Of a stretch of DNA of 64,000 nt, positions 18,297 through 28,184 are shown in pieces (position 1 is the stretch's first letter; each line of letters opens with the position of its first letter). Made by a program: the position numbers and the translations under genes. Source of the stretch: Streptomyces sp. IMTB 2501 (GTDB taxonomy: Bacteria > Actinomycetota > Actinomycetes > Streptomycetales > Streptomycetaceae). Where the stretch lies: NCBI RefSeq assembly GCF_001953885.1, contig NZ_MQUS01000003.1, forward strand, positions 1 through 64,000, read 5' to 3'. The notes under the pieces were generated by a model, which ran no database searches, was not told where the DNA came from, and worked only from the letters and a program-made list of their open reading frames with translations.

Positions 18297-18965
18297 GTCC
18301 CGGCGTACCCGGAACAGGAAGTCGGCCACGCGCGCGTGGTCCGGCTCGGGCGGGAGCGGGCTGCGGTGCAGGGCCTGCTCCGTCTCCGTGCCCAGCCGGG
18401 CCATCCACGCCTCCACCTCGGCCCACGGGACCTCGCCCCGCTTCACCGCGAGCAGCGCCTCGCGCCGGTCGCCGACGTCGATCCGCAGCGCGCCGGTGCG
18501 CAGCAGGTCACGAGCGCTCATCAGCAGGCGCAGCAGATGCATGGCGTGCTTCCAGCGCGGGGCGCCCGTCGTACGGATGCCGGCGTCGAGCTTTCTGTGC
18601 TGGCCGAGGGCATAGCGGGTGAAGGTGTCGTAGGCCCGGCGGGAGAGGAAGGCCTCGCGCAGCGACAGCAGCTCCCGGCCGGTGTCGTCCAGGTGCTCCA
18701 CCAGCGGGGAGTGCAGGCACTCCAGGATGTTCGGATTGCCGCGCAGCGCCAGCTCGCAGAACCGCTCCAGCTCCCAGGAGAACTGCTCCTCGCCCGGCCC
18801 CTCCACATGCGTCGGCGGCTTCTCGAAGCGCCAGAACAGGGGAGTGGGGGCGAGGAACACACCCCGCCGGTCGGTGTCGCTGGTGTCCGTCGCCAGACCG
18901 AAGGCCCGGGAACCCATGACACAGGCGTAAACAGTGTGGTCGCGTACCAGGGTCTCGGGCTGCAT
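18222..18965 (-). CDS. Predicted nucleotidyltransferase, RlaP-like, paralogue of the convergent gene
   Basis: This 247-residue protein starts at ATG 18965. GSRAFGLATDTSDTDRRG carries the fold's Gly-Ser loop and Asp30 and Asp32. NPNILECLHSP corresponds to YVLEQLLSP in the neighbouring protein, so the two are clear paralogues of the same length. It is convergent with the first copy, and its last 25 codons are read from the strand opposite the first copy's coding end. Simultaneous high transcription of both would make overlapping mRNAs. Substrate unknown; nucleotidyl transfer to RNA or protein is possible. Confidence 0.85.
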   Translation of the reverse strand: MQPETLVRDHTVYACVMGSRAFGLATDTSDTDRRGVFLAPTPLFWRFEKPPTHVEGPGEEQFSWELERFCELALRGNPNILECLHSPLVEHLDDTGRELLSLREAFLSRRAYDTFTRYALGQHRKLDAGIRTTGAPRWKHAMHLLRLLMSARDLLRTGALRIDVGDRREALLAVKRGEVPWAEVEAWMARLGTETEQALHRSPLPPEPDHARVADFLFRVRRDSALQTDAYHEVVQGVVRGGRVGQG

Positions 18966-18987
18966 GCCGGGAGCGTACGCGGACCGG

Positions 18988-19434
18988 TCACGTCAGACGG
19001 ATCGAATTCTTCTCCACCTTGATCGACTTCTCGGGGAGCGGCCTGGTCGCGGGGCCGTGCGCCACCGAGCCGTCGGCGATGTGGAACTTGCTGCCGTGAC
19101 ACGGGCAGTCGATCGTGCCGTTCGCGATGTTGTTCACCGTGCAGCCCAGGTGGGTGCAGATCGCCGAGAAGGCCTTGAACTCGCCCTTCTTCGGCTGCGT
19201 GACGACCACCTTCTGATCCTTGAAGATCGTGCCGCCGCCCACGGGGATGCCACTGGTCTTGCCCAGATCCCCGCCGGTGCCGGCGGTCTTGATGTCGCTT
19301 GCGCTCTCGGTGCTGCCGCTCGTGCTGGCGCTGCCGCTGCTCTTGGTGCCGCCGCCGCATGCCGCGACGGGCGCGACGATCGCTGCCGCCGCACCCGTCG
19401 CCAGAACCGTGCGCCGCTTCACGTCCTCGGTCAT
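18988..19434 (-). CDS. Rieske [2Fe-2S] lipoprotein
   Basis: This 148-residue secreted protein starts at ATG 19434, 5 bases after GGAGG. The N-terminus MTEDVKRRTVLATG followed by a hydrophobic segment and VAAC (Cys26) is a Tat-type signal with a lipobox. The C-terminal 90 residues hold a Rieske domain with CTHLGC and CPCHGS, giving two Cys and two His cluster ligands. It is too short for a cytochrome bc1 subunit and stands alone, so it probably acts as an extracytoplasmic electron carrier for an unidentified partner. A Ser/Thr/Gly-rich linker follows the lipid anchor. Confidence 0.92.
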   Translation of the reverse strand: MTEDVKRRTVLATGAAAAIVAPVAACGGGTKSSGSASTSGSTESASDIKTAGTGGDLGKTSGIPVGGGTIFKDQKVVVTQPKKGEFKAFSAICTHLGCTVNNIANGTIDCPCHGSKFHIADGSVAHGPATRPLPEKSIKVEKNSIRLT

Positions 19435-19578
19435 GCCGGCCTCCGTACAACCTCGAAATCGATGCATATCGGACACTCCGCATCGTCTCAGCGATCGGGC
19501 GGCCCGCACCTGTCGCGCGCGGGCTGACTACCCTGGACGGACCAAGCACAGATCCGCATGTCAGCAGGGAGCAGCGCC

Positions 19579-19941
19579 GTGGCGGTACGAGCGGTCCGGG
19601 GGGCCGTCCAACTGGAGCGGGACGAGGCCGGGCACATGGACGAGCAGGTCGTAGCCCTGCTCATCGCGGTCCTGGAGCGGAACGGACTGAGCACCGACGA
19701 CCTGATCAGCATCTGGTTCACAGCCACCCCGGACCTGCGCAGCGACTTCCCGGCGGCCGCCGCGCGCAAGCTGGGCATCGTCGACGTGCCGCTGATCTGC
19801 GCCCAGGAACTGGACATCGAGGGCGCCATGCCCCGGGTCGTACGGCTCCTCGCGCACATCGAGTCGGACCGGCCCCGAGCCGACATCAACCACGTCTACC
19901 TCGGCGCCGCGGCCGCCCTGCGCAAGGACATCGCCCAGTGA
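19579..19941 (+). CDS. aroH: Chorismate mutase, AroH class
   Basis: This 120-residue enzyme converts chorismate to prephenate. VRAVRGAVQLERDEAGHMDE is the opening of monofunctional AroH proteins, and DLRSDFPAAAARKLG and VPLICAQELDIEGAM contain further family residues. GTG 19579 lies 7 bases after GGGAG and gives the expected length; an upstream ATG at 19558 would add seven residues without support. Its stop overlaps the tyrA start by 4 bases (GTGA), so the product passes to the next enzyme of tyrosine synthesis, which is encoded in the same message. Confidence 0.92.
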   Translation: MAVRAVRGAVQLERDEAGHMDEQVVALLIAVLERNGLSTDDLISIWFTATPDLRSDFPAAAARKLGIVDVPLICAQELDIEGAMPRVVRLLAHIESDRPRADINHVYLGAAAALRKDIAQ

Positions 19942-21023
19942 GAACCGCACTCGTCATCGGCACCGGCCTCATCGGCACCTCCGCCGCCCTGGCCCTCGTC
20001 CAGCGCGGCGTCAACGTCCACCTCGCCGATCACGACCCCGAGCAGGCCCGTACGGCCGCCGCGCTGGGCGCCGGCACCGACGAGGCCCCCGACGGCCCCG
20101 TCGACCTCGCGATCGTGGCCGCCCCGCCCGCGCACGTGGCCGGTGTGCTCGCCGACGCCATGCGCCGGGGCGTGGCCCACGGCTATGTCGACGTGGCCAG
20201 CGTCAAGGGCGGCCCGCGCCGCGAGCTGGAGGCGCTGGGCCTCGACCTGTCGGCGTACCTCGGCAGCCACCCCATGTCCGGCCGTGAGAAGTCCGGCCCG
20301 CTGGCCGCGACCGCCGACCTCTTCGAGGGCCGCCCCTGGGTGCTCACCCCGACCCGGGACACCGACACCGAGGTGCTGAACCTCGCCCTGGAGCTGGTCT
20401 CGCACTGCCGCGCCGTGCCGGTCGTCATGGACGCCGACGCGCACGACCGCGCCGTCGCCCTCGTCTCCCACATGCCCCACCTGGTGTCCAGCATGGTCGC
20501 CGCGCGCCTGGAGCACGCCGCGGAGGCCGCCGTACGGCTGTGCGGGCAGGGCATCCGGGACGTGACCCGGATCGCCGCCTCCGATCCGCGCATGTGGATC
20601 GACATCCTGTCCGCGAACCCCGGCCCGGTCGCCGACCTGCTCTCCGACGTCGCCTCCGACCTGGGCGAGACCGTCGAGGCGCTGCGCGCCCTGCAGTCCT
20701 CCGACGAGGCCAAGCGGCGCGAGGGCACCGCCGGCATCGAGGACGTGCTGCGCCGCGGGAACGCGGGCCAGGTGCGGGTGCCGGGCAAGCACGGCAGCGC
20801 GCCGCACCGGTACGAGACCGTCGTCGTCCTCATCGACGACCAGCCCGGCCAGCTGGCCCGCATCTTCGCCGACGCGGGACGGGCCGGGGTCAACATCGAG
20901 GACGTGCGCATCGAGCACGCGACCGGGCAGCAGGCCGGTCTGGTCCAGCTCATGGTCGAACCGAAGGCGGCGCCGGCGCTGAAGGAGGCGCTGCGGGAGC
21001 GGGGCTGGGCGCTGCGGCAGTAG
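19938..21023 (+). CDS. tyrA: Prephenate dehydrogenase
   Basis: This 361-residue enzyme oxidatively decarboxylates prephenate to 4-hydroxyphenylpyruvate in tyrosine synthesis. The Rossmann motif VIGTGLIGTSAALAL opens the protein, LGSHPMSGREKSG is the prephenate dehydrogenase active-site segment, and a C-terminal ACT domain (YETVVVLIDDQPGQLARIF, residues about 290-361) is the likely tyrosine feedback site. The GTG start overlaps the aroH stop. cmk follows after about 100 bases and may have its own promoter. Confidence 0.95.
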   Translation: MRTALVIGTGLIGTSAALALVQRGVNVHLADHDPEQARTAAALGAGTDEAPDGPVDLAIVAAPPAHVAGVLADAMRRGVAHGYVDVASVKGGPRRELEALGLDLSAYLGSHPMSGREKSGPLAATADLFEGRPWVLTPTRDTDTEVLNLALELVSHCRAVPVVMDADAHDRAVALVSHMPHLVSSMVAARLEHAAEAAVRLCGQGIRDVTRIAASDPRMWIDILSANPGPVADLLSDVASDLGETVEALRALQSSDEAKRREGTAGIEDVLRRGNAGQVRVPGKHGSAPHRYETVVVLIDDQPGQLARIFADAGRAGVNIEDVRIEHATGQQAGLVQLMVEPKAAPALKEALRERGWALRQ

Positions 21024-21126
21024 CGCGTCCACAGGCGTCCGGACGAGTGACCCGCACCCAGTAACCTTGTGCGGGGCGCTCTCGCTCCCCGTACCCGCCC
21101 ACACCGCACCAGGAAGGTGTCCCTCC

Positions 21127-21822
21127 GTGGAAAACGGCGCCGCCCCGACCGCCCAGCCCGTGATCGTCGCGATCGACGGCCCCTCCGGCACGGGCAAGTC
21201 GAGCACGTCGAAGGCCGTCGCCGCGCAGCTCGGTCTGAGCTACCTGGACACCGGCGCCCAGTACCGGGCGATCACCTGGTGGATGGTGACCAACGGCATC
21301 GACCTGGAGGACCCGACCGCCGTCGCCGCGGTCGCCGGCAAGCCGGAGATCGTCTCCGGCACCGACCCGGCCCACCCGACCATCACGGTCGACGGCACCG
21401 ACGTGGCCGGCGCGATCCGCACCCAGGAGGTCACCTCCAAGGTCAGCGCGGTCAGCGCGGTGCCCGAGGTGCGCACCCTGATCACCGAGCTGCAGCGCTC
21501 GATCGCCGCCGGCGCGGAGTACGGCATCGTGGTCGAGGGCCGTGACATCGGTACGACCGTCCTCCCGGACGCCGACCTGAAGATCTTCCTCACGGCCTCC
21601 CCGGAGGCCCGCGCGGCCCGCCGCAGCGGCGAGCTGAAGGGCGCCGACGTGCACGCCACCCGCGAGGCGCTGATCAAGCGGGACGCGGCCGACTCCTCCC
21701 GCAAGACCTCGCCGCTCGCCAAGGCCGGCGACGCGGTCGAGGTGGACACCACCGAGCTCACCCTCGCCCAGGTCATCGAGTGCGTCGTCACCCTGGTCGA
21801 GGAGAAGCGGGCCGGGAAGTGA
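21127..21822 (+). CDS. cmk: Cytidylate kinase
   Basis: This 231-residue kinase phosphorylates CMP and dCMP. The P-loop GPSGTGKSS is at residues 18-26, SYLDTGAQYRAIT is the nucleotide-binding segment typical of Cmk, and VEGRDIGTTVLPDADLKIFL marks the lid region. GTG 21127 is 9 bases after AGGAAGG. Its stop overlaps the plsC start by 4 bases. It complements the upstream pyrG function in cytidine nucleotide supply. Confidence 0.95.
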   Translation: MENGAAPTAQPVIVAIDGPSGTGKSSTSKAVAAQLGLSYLDTGAQYRAITWWMVTNGIDLEDPTAVAAVAGKPEIVSGTDPAHPTITVDGTDVAGAIRTQEVTSKVSAVSAVPEVRTLITELQRSIAAGAEYGIVVEGRDIGTTVLPDADLKIFLTASPEARAARRSGELKGADVHATREALIKRDAADSSRKTSPLAKAGDAVEVDTTELTLAQVIECVVTLVEEKRAGK

Positions 21823-22496
21823 GCCTTCCGTCAGCTCCTGACCAGCAGCCGGAGAAGCCCCCCTCGGAGCGGGGTGCCGAGGTCGGCCGGCGTATCGGCG
21901 TCGGCCTGATGTACGGGCTGTGGAAGCCGCGCGTGCTCGGCGCCTGGAAGGTGCCCGCCACCGGCCCGGTGATCTTCGCGGTCAACCACTCCCACAACAT
22001 CGACGGCCCGATGGTCATGGGGGTTGCACCCCGGCCGACGCACTTCCTGATCAAGAAGGAGGCGTACGTCGGCCCGCTGGGCTCCTTCCTGACCGGCATC
22101 GGCCAGCTGAAGGTGGACCGCAGCACCGCCGACCGCGCGGCGATCATCCGGGCCCTCGGTGTGCTGGAGGCCGGGGGCGTGCTGGGCATCTTCCCGGAGG
22201 GCACCCGCGGCGAGGGCGACTTCGCCTCGCTGCGCGCCGGGCTCGCCTACTTCGCCGTACGCAGCGGGGCGCCGATCGTGCCCATCGCCGTGATGGGAAG
22301 CGCCGAGCGACCCGGACGGTTGATAAAGGCGCTGCCTCCGCTGCGCTCCCGTGTCGACGTCGTCTTCGGCGACCCCTTCGACGCGGGGGACGGGAGCGGG
22401 CGGCGCACGCGCAAGGCGCTGGACGAGGCGACCGAGCGCATCCAGAAGCAGCTCACCAGCCACTTGGAAAACGCCAGGCGCCTGACCGGGCGTTAG
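21819..22496 (+). CDS. plsC: 1-acyl-sn-glycerol-3-phosphate acyltransferase family protein
   Basis: This 225-residue protein begins with a GTG start overlapping cmk. It has the acyltransferase motifs NHSHNID (HX4D catalytic pair) at about residues 57-63 and FPEGTRGEGDF for glycerophosphate binding. The family makes phosphatidic acid from lysophosphatidic acid at the inner face of the membrane. No clear membrane span is present apart from a moderately hydrophobic helix near residue 30, so it is likely peripheral. It belongs to the cmk-plsC-der string widely conserved in actinobacteria. Confidence 0.88.
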   Translation: MSLPSAPDQQPEKPPSERGAEVGRRIGVGLMYGLWKPRVLGAWKVPATGPVIFAVNHSHNIDGPMVMGVAPRPTHFLIKKEAYVGPLGSFLTGIGQLKVDRSTADRAAIIRALGVLEAGGVLGIFPEGTRGEGDFASLRAGLAYFAVRSGAPIVPIAVMGSAERPGRLIKALPPLRSRVDVVFGDPFDAGDGSGRRTRKALDEATERIQKQLTSHLENARRLTGR

Positions 22497-22659
22497 GGCC
22501 TGCCCAGCGGATCGTTCCGGAGACGCGGGGCTGGTCGGATACCGTTGATTTCCTCCGACCTGATCCGCCGGACAGGCCCGAGCGACACTTGAGTAGTGGA
22601 TCAGCCCAGGCAGGGCTTCTCCACCGATCACCACGAATGAACAACGAGGTACGGACTTC

Positions 22660-24156
22660 ATGAACGACCAGATCCAGCCCGACGGCTCGGACGCGCATGA
22701 GCACGCGCACGAGTACGACCACGGGGCGCTCGGCGACGCCGAGTACGCGGAGTTCATGGAGCTCGCCGCGGAAGAGGGCTTCGACATCGAGGACGTCGAG
22801 GGCGCCATCGAGGCGGCGGGCCACGGCCCGCTGCCCGTGCTCGCCGTCGTCGGCCGCCCCAATGTCGGCAAGTCGACTCTGGTGAACCGGATGATCGGCC
22901 GCCGTGAGGCGGTCGTCGAGGACAAGCCCGGCGTCACCCGCGACCGCGTCACCTACGAGGCCGAGTGGGCCGGCCGCCGCTTCAAGGTCGTCGACACCGG
23001 CGGCTGGGAGCAGGACGTCCTCGGCATCGACGCCTCCGTGGCCGCCCAGGCCGAGTACGCGATCGAGGCCTCCGACGCCGTCGTCTTCGTGGTGGACGCC
23101 AAGGTCGGCGCGACCGACACCGACGAGGCGGTCGTACGGCTGCTGCGCAAGGCCGGCAAGCCGGTCGTACTGTGCGCCAACAAGGTCGACGGACCGAGCG
23201 GCGAGGCCGACGCGGCCTACCTGTGGAACCTCGGCCTCGGCGAGCCGCACCCCGTCTCCGCCCTGCACGGCCGTGGCACCGGCGACATGCTGGACGCCGT
23301 CCTGGACGTCCTGCCGGACGCCCCGCGCGAGAGCTTCGGCGGCAGCGGCATCGGCGGCCCGCGCCGCATCGCCCTCATCGGCCGCCCGAACGTCGGCAAG
23401 TCCTCCCTGCTGAACAAGGTGGCCGGCGAGGAGCGCGTCGTCGTCAACGAACTGGCGGGCACCACCCGCGACCCGGTCGACGAGATGATCGAACTGGGCG
23501 GCAAGACCTGGAAGTTCGTGGACACCGCCGGTATCCGCAAGCGCGTCCACCTCCAGCAGGGCGCCGACTACTACGCCTCCCTGCGCACGGCTGCCGCCGT
23601 CGAGAAGGCCGAGGTCGCGGTCGTCCTGATCGACGCCTCCGAGAACATCTCCGTGCAGGACCAGCGGATCATCACCATGGCCGTCGACGCGGGCCGTGCG
23701 ATGGTCATCGCCTACAACAAGTGGGACACCCTCGACGAGGAGCGCCGCTACTACCTGGAGCGGGAGATCGAGACCGAGCTGGGCCAGGTCACCTGGGCCC
23801 CGCGGGTGAACGTCTCGGCGTACACCGGCCGGCACATGGAGAAGCTGGTCCCGGCCATCGAGACCGCCCTCGCCGGCTGGGAGACCCGCGTCCCCACCGG
23901 CCGCCTCAACGCCTTCCTCGGCGAGCTGGTCTCGGCCCACCCGCACCCGATCCGGGGCGGCAAGCAGCCGCGCATCCTGTTCGGCACCCAGGCAGGCACC
24001 AAGCCCCCGCGCTTCGTGCTCTTCGCCTCCGGCTTCATCGAGGCGGGCTACCGCCGCTTCATCGAGCGCCGGCTGCGCGAGGAGTTCGGCTTCGAGGGCA
24101 CCCCGATCCACATCTCGGTGCGGGTGCGCGAGAAGCGCGGCGCGAAGAAGAAGTAA
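22660..24156 (+). CDS. der: GTPase Der (EngA), ribosome assembly factor
   Basis: Der is the double GTPase needed for 50S subunit maturation. Two G domains are seen: GRPNVGKST at residues 65-73 and GRPNVGKSS at 241-249, each followed by its own DTxG ([15 protein letters not shown]) and NKxD-type motifs. A C-terminal KH-like domain closes the protein ([20 protein letters not shown]). The first 55 residues are an acidic, His-rich extension beyond the E. coli form. ATG 22660 follows GAGGT at 10 bases. A strong hairpin terminates the gene. Confidence 0.96.
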   Translation: MNDQIQPDGSDAHEHAHEYDHGALGDAEYAEFMELAAEEGFDIEDVEGAIEAAGHGPLPVLAVVGRPNVGKSTLVNRMIGRREAVVEDKPGVTRDRVTYEAEWAGRRFKVVDTGGWEQDVLGIDASVAAQAEYAIEASDAVVFVVDAKVGATDTDEAVVRLLRKAGKPVVLCANKVDGPSGEADAAYLWNLGLGEPHPVSALHGRGTGDMLDAVLDVLPDAPRESFGGSGIGGPRRIALIGRPNVGKSSLLNKVAGEERVVVNELAGTTRDPVDEMIELGGKTWKFVDTAGIRKRVHLQQGADYYASLRTAAAVEKAEVAVVLIDASENISVQDQRIITMAVDAGRAMVIAYNKWDTLDEERRYYLEREIETELGQVTWAPRVNVSAYTGRHMEKLVPAIETALAGWETRVPTGRLNAFLGELVSAHPHPIRGGKQPRILFGTQAGTKPPRFVLFASGFIEAGYRRFIERRLREEFGFEGTPIHISVRVREKRGAKKK

Positions 24157-24171
24157 CGGCTGTACGACGTG

Positions 24172-24211
24172 AAGGGCGGCACCTGGAGACCGGAGTCCAG
24201 GAGCCGCCCTT
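24172..24211. terminator. Bidirectional hairpin terminator between der and a convergent gene
   Basis: AAGGGCGGCACCTGGA and TCCAGGAGCCGCCCTT form 16-base arms with one mismatch around an 8-base loop. The hairpin lies 16 bases after der and 13 bases beyond the stop of the minus-strand gene, so it can serve both. Confidence 0.8.
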
Positions 24212-24223
24212 CAGCGTTCGCCG

Positions 24224-24541
24224 TCACATGCCCCGGCGCGGTCCGGGAGGCAGCGCCGCCGGAACATGGTGCATACCGGTGTCCTCGTGCTGCCGCCCCA
24301 GCGTGCCGATCCGCTGCCACTGCGACTGCTGCCGCGCGCTGTACGCCCCCGCGCTGTAGGCGCTGTACGAGCTGCTGAACGACCCGGCCCGATGCCCGCC
24401 GTAGCCGCCCGTACGGTCCGAGAGCTGCCCGAACGGGCTGAACCTCAGTCCCTCCTCCCCGCTCCGGTCACCCGGCAGCGTACGGAAGGCCTTGACCCAC
24501 TCCGCGTAGAGCGAGTCGTAGATCGGCGTGGGGGAGGCCAC
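24224..24541 (-). CDS. Small conserved-type hypothetical protein
   Basis: This 105-residue protein uses GTG 24541 as likely start, with AGGA 4 bases upstream; longer N-terminal versions are possible. Residues 1-35 (SPTPIYDSLYAEWVKAFRTL and PGDRSGEE) look like an amphipathic folded segment. The rest is rich in Ser, Tyr, Gly and Gln and probably disordered, with a QQSQWQRIGTLGRQHE patch near the C-terminus. Codon use is strongly G/C-ending throughout, which supports coding. I do not recognise a domain. It is convergent with der, sharing the hairpin. Confidence 0.6.
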   Translation of the reverse strand: MASPTPIYDSLYAEWVKAFRTLPGDRSGEEGLRFSPFGQLSDRTGGYGGHRAGSFSSSYSAYSAGAYSARQQSQWQRIGTLGRQHEDTGMHHVPAALPPGPRRGM

Positions 24542-24660
24542 ACCTTCCTGCCCCGTCCGCGCGGACGGGATGGGGGAGAACAATGACCGGCGGGGAGGAG
24601 TGTCGTATGCGTGCACGTATGTCCAAACGACGGCACCCCTAAAGAGATGCGGTTCCACGG

Positions 24661-24730
24661 CATGCCTTTGGGGGCGCGAGGCCGCATTTGATTTGCGGCT
24701 TCAGCCACAACGCACCCGCACCCGCCCCTT
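24661..24730. repeat. Diverged copy of the 3218-3280 dispersed repeat
   Basis: The segment from CCTTTGGGGGCGCG to CAGCCACAACGCACCCGCA resembles the element at 3218-3280. The final 19 bases differ at two positions only, while the middle is diverged. It lies between two minus-strand genes. Confidence 0.4.
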
Positions 24731-24763
24731 TACAGCGGCCCCTCCGCCCCTCAGGCGCAAGAA

Positions 24764-25549
24764 TCACGTACCCGCAAGAGGAAGGGCCGCCCCGACCAGC
24801 TTCCCCTGCGCCGCCGCCTTGTCGAGAGACCCCCGCAGCAGGTCCTCCCTCGGCTGCCGCCCGATCGACCCCACCGGCGCCGCGAACATCAGCACCTGCT
24901 GGTGCTTGTTCGCCGCGGCCCGCCACCCGTCCGTCACCTGCAGCGGCTGATGCGCCTGCCACCAGGCGACCGGCTGTCCGCCGCTCGCCGAGGGCTGCAG
25001 CACCGCATGCAGCTGCCCCATGGCGAGCAGCACCGACCAGCCGTGCAGCACCGGCGGCACGGACGACAGCTCGGTCACCGGCATGAACCCCTGCTCGATG
25101 AGCAGCGGAAGGAAGTCGTCGCCGGTCCCGGTGGAGCCGGGGCGCACGATCGCCGAGGTCGGCTCGACGACGAGCGCGGGGTGCAACTCGCCCTCGATCA
25201 GCACGAGTCCGCTGGTCACGCCGAGCACCGCCTGCTCGGGCGCGACCTGCTGCGCCGTGCCCGCGGAGGCGGCCACGCCGTCGATGGATCGGACGGCGCC
25301 CCGCAACTGCTCCTCGGTGACCTGGACGACCTGCGAGGGCAGGCAGCTGGCGTGGGCGAAGGCGAGCACGGCGGTCTCGTCGCCGACGAACAGAACGGTG
25401 CTGGTGCGCTCCTGCTCGGAGTCGCCCGGGGTGCGGCAGGAGGTGCAGTCGTAACTGCCCGGTGCGTTCTCTCCGGCGAGCAGCCGGTCGGCTTCTTCGT
25501 CGCCGATCTCGGCGCGTACGGCGTCACTGACGTCGAGCATGCGCGGCAC
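24764..25549 (-). CDS. Conserved-type hypothetical protein with CxxC motif
   Basis: This 261-residue protein is assigned GTG 25549, 5 bases after AGGGAG. An upstream in-frame ATG at 25624 would add 25 residues of low conservation. Near the N-terminus the sequence GSYDCTSCRTPGD has a CxxC pair that could bind metal or form a disulfide, followed by a beta-rich segment (TSTVLFVGDETAVLAFAHAS) and more alpha/beta segments. There is no signal peptide or membrane span. I cannot name a family; I recall similar proteins only from Streptomyces. Confidence 0.75.
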   Translation of the reverse strand: MPRMLDVSDAVRAEIGDEEADRLLAGENAPGSYDCTSCRTPGDSEQERTSTVLFVGDETAVLAFAHASCLPSQVVQVTEEQLRGAVRSIDGVAASAGTAQQVAPEQAVLGVTSGLVLIEGELHPALVVEPTSAIVRPGSTGTGDDFLPLLIEQGFMPVTELSSVPPVLHGWSVLLAMGQLHAVLQPSASGGQPVAWWQAHQPLQVTDGWRAAANKHQQVLMFAAPVGSIGRQPREDLLRGSLDKAAAQGKLVGAALPLAGT

Positions 25550-26784
<1,235 letters not shown>

Positions 26785-26832
26785 AGCACCCTTCAGGTCG
26801 AGCACGCTGTGAGGACGGCCGCTGCCCATCGA

Positions 26833-26847
26833 GGACAGCGGCTGTCC
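26833..26847. promoter_or_regulatory. Inverted repeat GGACAG-CGG-CTGTCC before the WYL regulator
   Basis: A perfect 6-base inverted repeat with 3-base centre lies 25 bases before the WYL regulator start. Its position over the expected promoter of a leaderless gene fits an autoregulatory operator. Confidence 0.5.
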
Positions 26848-26871
26848 GCATCCCCTGGCAGACTCGGCCCC

Positions 26872-27852
26872 ATGTTGGAGACCTCGGCACGCCTGCTGCG
26901 CCTGCTCTCGCTGCTCCAGGCCCACCGCGAATGGTCCGGCGCCGGACTCGCCGAACAGCTCGGTGTCACCCCGCGCACCGTCCGCCGGGACGTGGACCGG
27001 CTGCGCGAGCTGGGCTACCCGGTCAACGCCAGCCCCGGCTCCGGCGGCGGCTACCAGCTGGGCGCGGGCGCCGAACTCCCGCCGCTGCTGCTGGACGACG
27101 ACGAGGCCGTCGCCGTCGCGGTCGGTCTGCGCACGGCCGCGAGCCAGGGCATCGAGGGCATCGGCGAGACCTCCGTACGCGCCCTCGCCAAGCTGGAACA
27201 GGTGCTGCCGAACCGGCTGCAACGCCGGGTGAGCGCCCTCAACGCCTTCACCGTGCCGATGCTGCGCGGCGGCCCGCCGGCCGACGCCGTCGACCCGGCG
27301 CTGCTCACCGAACTGGCGCACCTGTGCCGGGACGCCGAGCGGCTGCGCTTCGAGTACCGCACCCACGACGGCGCGGACAGCCGCCGTACCGTCGAGCCGC
27401 ACCGGCTGGTCTGCACCGAGCGGCGCTGGTATCTGGTCGCCTGGGACGTCGACCGGGCGGACTGGCGGACGTTCCGCGTCGACCGCATCACACCCAGGCC
27501 GCCGCACGGGCCCCGCTTCACCCCGCGCGAGCCGCCCGCCGAGGATCTGGCCGCCTATGTCTCGAAGGGCGTCTCCACGCGCGCGTACGCCGCACACTCC
27601 GTCGTACGGCTGCTGGTGCCGCTGCACGAGGCCGCCGCGCGGATCTCACCGTCCATGGGGACGCTGGAGGCCGACGGCGCGGACGCCTGCATCCTGCGCT
27701 CCGGCGCGGCGAACCCGGAGGTGATGGTCGTTCACCTCATGATGCCGGGCTTCCCGTTCGAGGTGATCGAGCCCGCCGGGCTGACCGAGGCGATCAGAGC
27801 GATCCGGGACCGGCTGGACGCGGCGCTGGCGCGGTCCGCGGAGCCCGTCTGA
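26872..27852 (+). CDS. WYL-domain transcriptional regulator (DeoR/YafY type)
   Basis: This 326-residue regulator has an N-terminal helix-turn-helix (TSARLLRLLSLLQAHREWSG, then LGVTPRTVRRDVDRLRELGY, residues 1-60) and a C-terminal WYL domain (RRTVEPHRLVCTERRWYLVA, residues about 180-230). WYL domains sense nucleic acids or small ligands. The start at ATG 26872 has no ribosome binding site. CAGACT at 26859-26864 lies 7 bases before it, so a leaderless transcript is plausible. No divergent partner gene is adjacent, so targets beyond itself are unclear. Confidence 0.9.
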   Translation: MLETSARLLRLLSLLQAHREWSGAGLAEQLGVTPRTVRRDVDRLRELGYPVNASPGSGGGYQLGAGAELPPLLLDDDEAVAVAVGLRTAASQGIEGIGETSVRALAKLEQVLPNRLQRRVSALNAFTVPMLRGGPPADAVDPALLTELAHLCRDAERLRFEYRTHDGADSRRTVEPHRLVCTERRWYLVAWDVDRADWRTFRVDRITPRPPHGPRFTPREPPAEDLAAYVSKGVSTRAYAAHSVVRLLVPLHEAAARISPSMGTLEADGADACILRSGAANPEVMVVHLMMPGFPFEVIEPAGLTEAIRAIRDRLDAALARSAEPV

Positions 27853-28184
27853 CAGGGGTCACGGCGGCCGTGTGTGGAATCCGTGAAATTCCTATGCGGT
27901 GTCAGCAGCCTCTGCATCACGCCGGATTGCACGGGAAATCACGTTCCAGGCTCCGCTTGGATCATCGCCGCCCTTTTCGCGGGGTAATTCCAAGGGGTGC
28001 TCGGTGGCGCCTGAAATTCCGCTCGATTCCCCCGGTGAGCCCAACGGAAACCCTCGTACGTGTGACTCGGCGCGACAGAATCGGAGCCGGGAAGCTGTGA
28101 CAGAAGTGTGACCGTACGTGGATACGACTCTTACCCGGCCGTGCCCGGCTTCCGTGACCGCCGGTTGCGGCCTAGCGTGGCGGC
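27853..28184. other. Intergenic region, lower GC, no supported gene
   Basis: These 332 bases are visibly less GC-rich than the genes around them and show no open frame with a ribosome binding site and consistent codon bias. TAGCGT at 28173-28178 is a likely -10 element for the following leaderless gene. Confidence 0.5.

Noticed and set aside
27899..28111. A 70-codon plus-strand open frame in the gap before the I78-like gene
   Set aside because: No ribosome binding site, mixed third-position composition and no recognisable sequence.
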